Part shown: piece after piece, positions 30,506 to 31,848 of the stretch
Layout: the number at the start of each line of letters is the position of its first letter
Numbering within the stretch: the first letter of the stretch is position 1
Assembly: GCA_900169235.1 (NCBI GenBank)
Contig: FWCC01000373.1
Location: forward strand, 1-31,848
Direction: 5' to 3'
DNA: 31,848 nucleotides
Source: Zarea fungicola
Lineage: Eukaryota > Ascomycota > Sordariomycetes > Hypocreales > Cordycipitaceae
Made by a program: the position numbers and the translations under genes
Notes under the pieces: generated by a model
Told to the model about the DNA's origin: nothing
Database searches by the model: none
What the model saw: the letters and a program-made list of their open reading frames with translations, nothing else

Positions 30506-31440
30506 ATGCCCTCATTTTACCCGAAAGGCGCAGGTGCTCATCCGCCTGCTCTCCATCGTCTACACGAGCTCTTGTAGCAGGACCTAGGTGACCTTAATAG
30601 GGACATTGAGAGGGTTCTGGAAGATTCGAAACAGTTGTCGGAGGGAGAGGCTCTCCCCAGTAACGAACAACCTATTGCTGCCACATATCGATCTGTCGCA
30701 ACACAAACAGAAAAATTTTGACGACATAGCTAAGCCTGAGGCGCCACAGTCAGAAAATATCACTCATCTTCAGGTTCATGATTGCACTTCATCATCGACT
30801 GACACCGGCAATTTGCGAACTGACGTGGAAAACTCGTCCCCGCCTGTCACTGAAGTCTCTTTGTGAAGCCCGCTACAGCGCAGCGCCAGTTTCAACATCA
30901 AATGTGGCACGACCATTCCTCTTCGGCCAGGCGACAACAAATAATGAAAATTTGAACACCGCACCAGTCAATTTCTCCTTTTCTTTGACCATCCACAACA
31001 CCAAAGGCAGACAGCCATCTGTATATACCTCTACAGACATAAAACGCTGCACATACGACTGAGACGGCAGAGATCTGTTAGAATTTCAACGATATAGTGT
31101 CAACAACATCACCAGTGTAGCTCTTTTATCAAAATCTCCTGATGGAGAGTGGCGGGATATAAGAAGGCGCTTGGTCGAGCTTCCGCCATCAGAAAGGTTC
31201 GCGGATGTCGCTTTATGGCGAGAACCACATACAGACGATTGACCAGGCGATGTAACTGAGAGGCAATTGAAGCTTAGAGTGCTGCTCCACGCCGCCGAAG
31301 ATAATAATAATAGCACAAGCGAAAGGCCACTCGTGACAAGCTCGAATACGTCCTTTAACCAAGAAATGTATGATAATGTCACTTTCCACTTCGAAACTAT
31401 ACATAACCAACAATCAGGAACGTACAAATGCTTTAACTAA
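30506..31440 (+). pseudogene. Decayed protein-coding gene of unknown family
   Basis: From an ATG at 30506 the sequence reads like a hydrophilic protein spread over three frames. Frame A: MPSFYPKGAGAHPP, a TAG at 30575, then QDLGDLNRDIERVLEDSKQL and ATYRSVATQTEKF up to a TGA near 30719. Frame B: DDIAKPEAPQSENITH to TEVSL, ending at 30866. Frame C: SAAPVSTSNVARPFLFGQ through TIHNTKGRQPSV, a TGA at 31060, DGEWRDIRRRLVELPPSERF, a TGA at 31240, and a last run of about 65 codons to the TAA at 31438-31440. Residue composition is protein-like while competing frames are not. Introns could explain one frame change, but the in-frame stops make an intact product unlikely. The TAG is one C-to-T step from CAG and each TGA one step from CGA, as expected from C-to-T decay. 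I do not recognise the family. Confidence 0.5.
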
Positions 31441-31771
31441 TTTACTTCATTAATAAAAGTGATACAACGAGCAATGCCACGTTTCGTTGTGATATGAGGG
31501 TGACCACTTACAGCGACTCACTTGCATGTCTTGGCATGATTTGACAGCTAAAGCGTCGGGCGGAATTAAGCTCTGAGCTGCGCTCAACCTCTGGCAGTGC
31601 CTGTTAATTTAAAGCCATTGTTCTACATTGTCTCTCCTTAGCATTTAGAGATTACGCTGAGGAGAGTGACCATACTTTGGGTTTCGCCGGATTATCGTTC
31701 ATCGCATCTAGATTGTAGCTTCTAACCATCAAGCGGTCTAAAAACCCACTAATAAATCAGCTACCTGTGCC

Positions 31772-31798
31772 AGCACCCACCACTGCGTAGTGGGTGCT
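31772..31798. repeat. Hairpin-forming inverted repeat near window end
   Basis: AGCACCCACCAC and GTAGTGGGTGCT are inverted copies with one mismatch, separated by TGC. They would form a stem of nine pairs, one mismatch and two further pairs. Confidence 0.7.
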
Positions 31799-31834
31799 CC
31801 CCACCACGGTGACCACCCCACCGCCGTGACCACC
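31799..31834. repeat. Two imperfect tandem copies of a 17-bp GC-rich unit
   Basis: Read on the minus strand, GGTGGTCACGGCGGTGG is followed directly by GGTGGTCACCGTGGTGG, two differences in 17. The unit begins at the window edge, so more copies could lie beyond it. Confidence 0.55.
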
Positions 31835-31848
31835 GCGTCGCGCCTTCC

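Larger units (their letters stand above)
31441..31848. other. Window edge, AT-rich then abruptly GC-rich
   Basis: The first 320 bp are AT-rich with no gene. The last 80 bp switch to GC-rich, partly repetitive sequence with a hairpin, described separately. On the minus strand a frame open to the window edge reads THYAVVGAGTG, which resembles a dinucleotide-binding loop, but it is too short to call. Confidence 0.35.

Noticed and set aside
31047..31060. Match to the start of fungal 5S rRNA (ACATACGAC)
   Set aside because: Only nine bases agree; the sequence then diverges and no internal control region is present.

Overview
This window looks like nuclear DNA of a filamentous ascomycete, probably a Sordariomycete and perhaps hypocrealean. 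The signs are short introns (about 49-97 nt) with GTRNGT-type donors and CTAAC/CTGAC-like branch sites, a Zn2Cys6 regulator, a HET-domain gene, a fungal NLR, and typical fungal versions of ILV6, ornithine carbamoyltransferase and TRAPPC13. Genus cannot be decided from the sequence. Exon joins were worked out by hand from splice sites and family similarity; none has transcript support.

Layout. The left flank (1-7.6 kb) is AT-rich and gene-poor. It holds a short Zn2Cys6 regulator (1437-2254, +), an orphan secreted cysteine-containing protein (3857-4726, +) and a HET-domain protein (4990-7029, -). A compact, GC-rich housekeeping block follows (7.6-17.0 kb): TRAPPC13-like trafficking subunit (7665-8990, -), a seven-exon KH-domain RNA-binding protein (9851-11756, -), the acetolactate synthase regulatory subunit ILV6 (12699-13760, +), ornithine carbamoyltransferase (14007-15260, -) and a GT32 glycosyltransferase with MIPC-synthase-like topology (15880-16996, -). 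The right flank (17.0-31.8 kb) is again AT-rich. It contains a five-exon PNP_UDP-NACHT-ankyrin NLR with two C-terminal hydrophobic segments (21041-25024, +), a divergent 14-3-3 gene with a damaged 5' end (27097-28033, +), a short-chain dehydrogenase (28620-29586, -) and a decayed gene of unknown family (30506-31440, +).

How the genes relate. ILV6 (branched-chain amino acids) and ornithine carbamoyltransferase (arginine) converge on a 246-bp spacer. Both carry a perfect TGACTCA (Gcn4/CPC1-type) site, in the ILV6 promoter and in OTC intron 1, which suggests shared cross-pathway control. The HET and NLR genes are both of the non-self recognition / programmed cell death kind and sit in the variable-looking flanks with the orphan secreted protein and pseudogenes. 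No CRISPR, rRNA or tRNA gene and no intact transposon was recognised.
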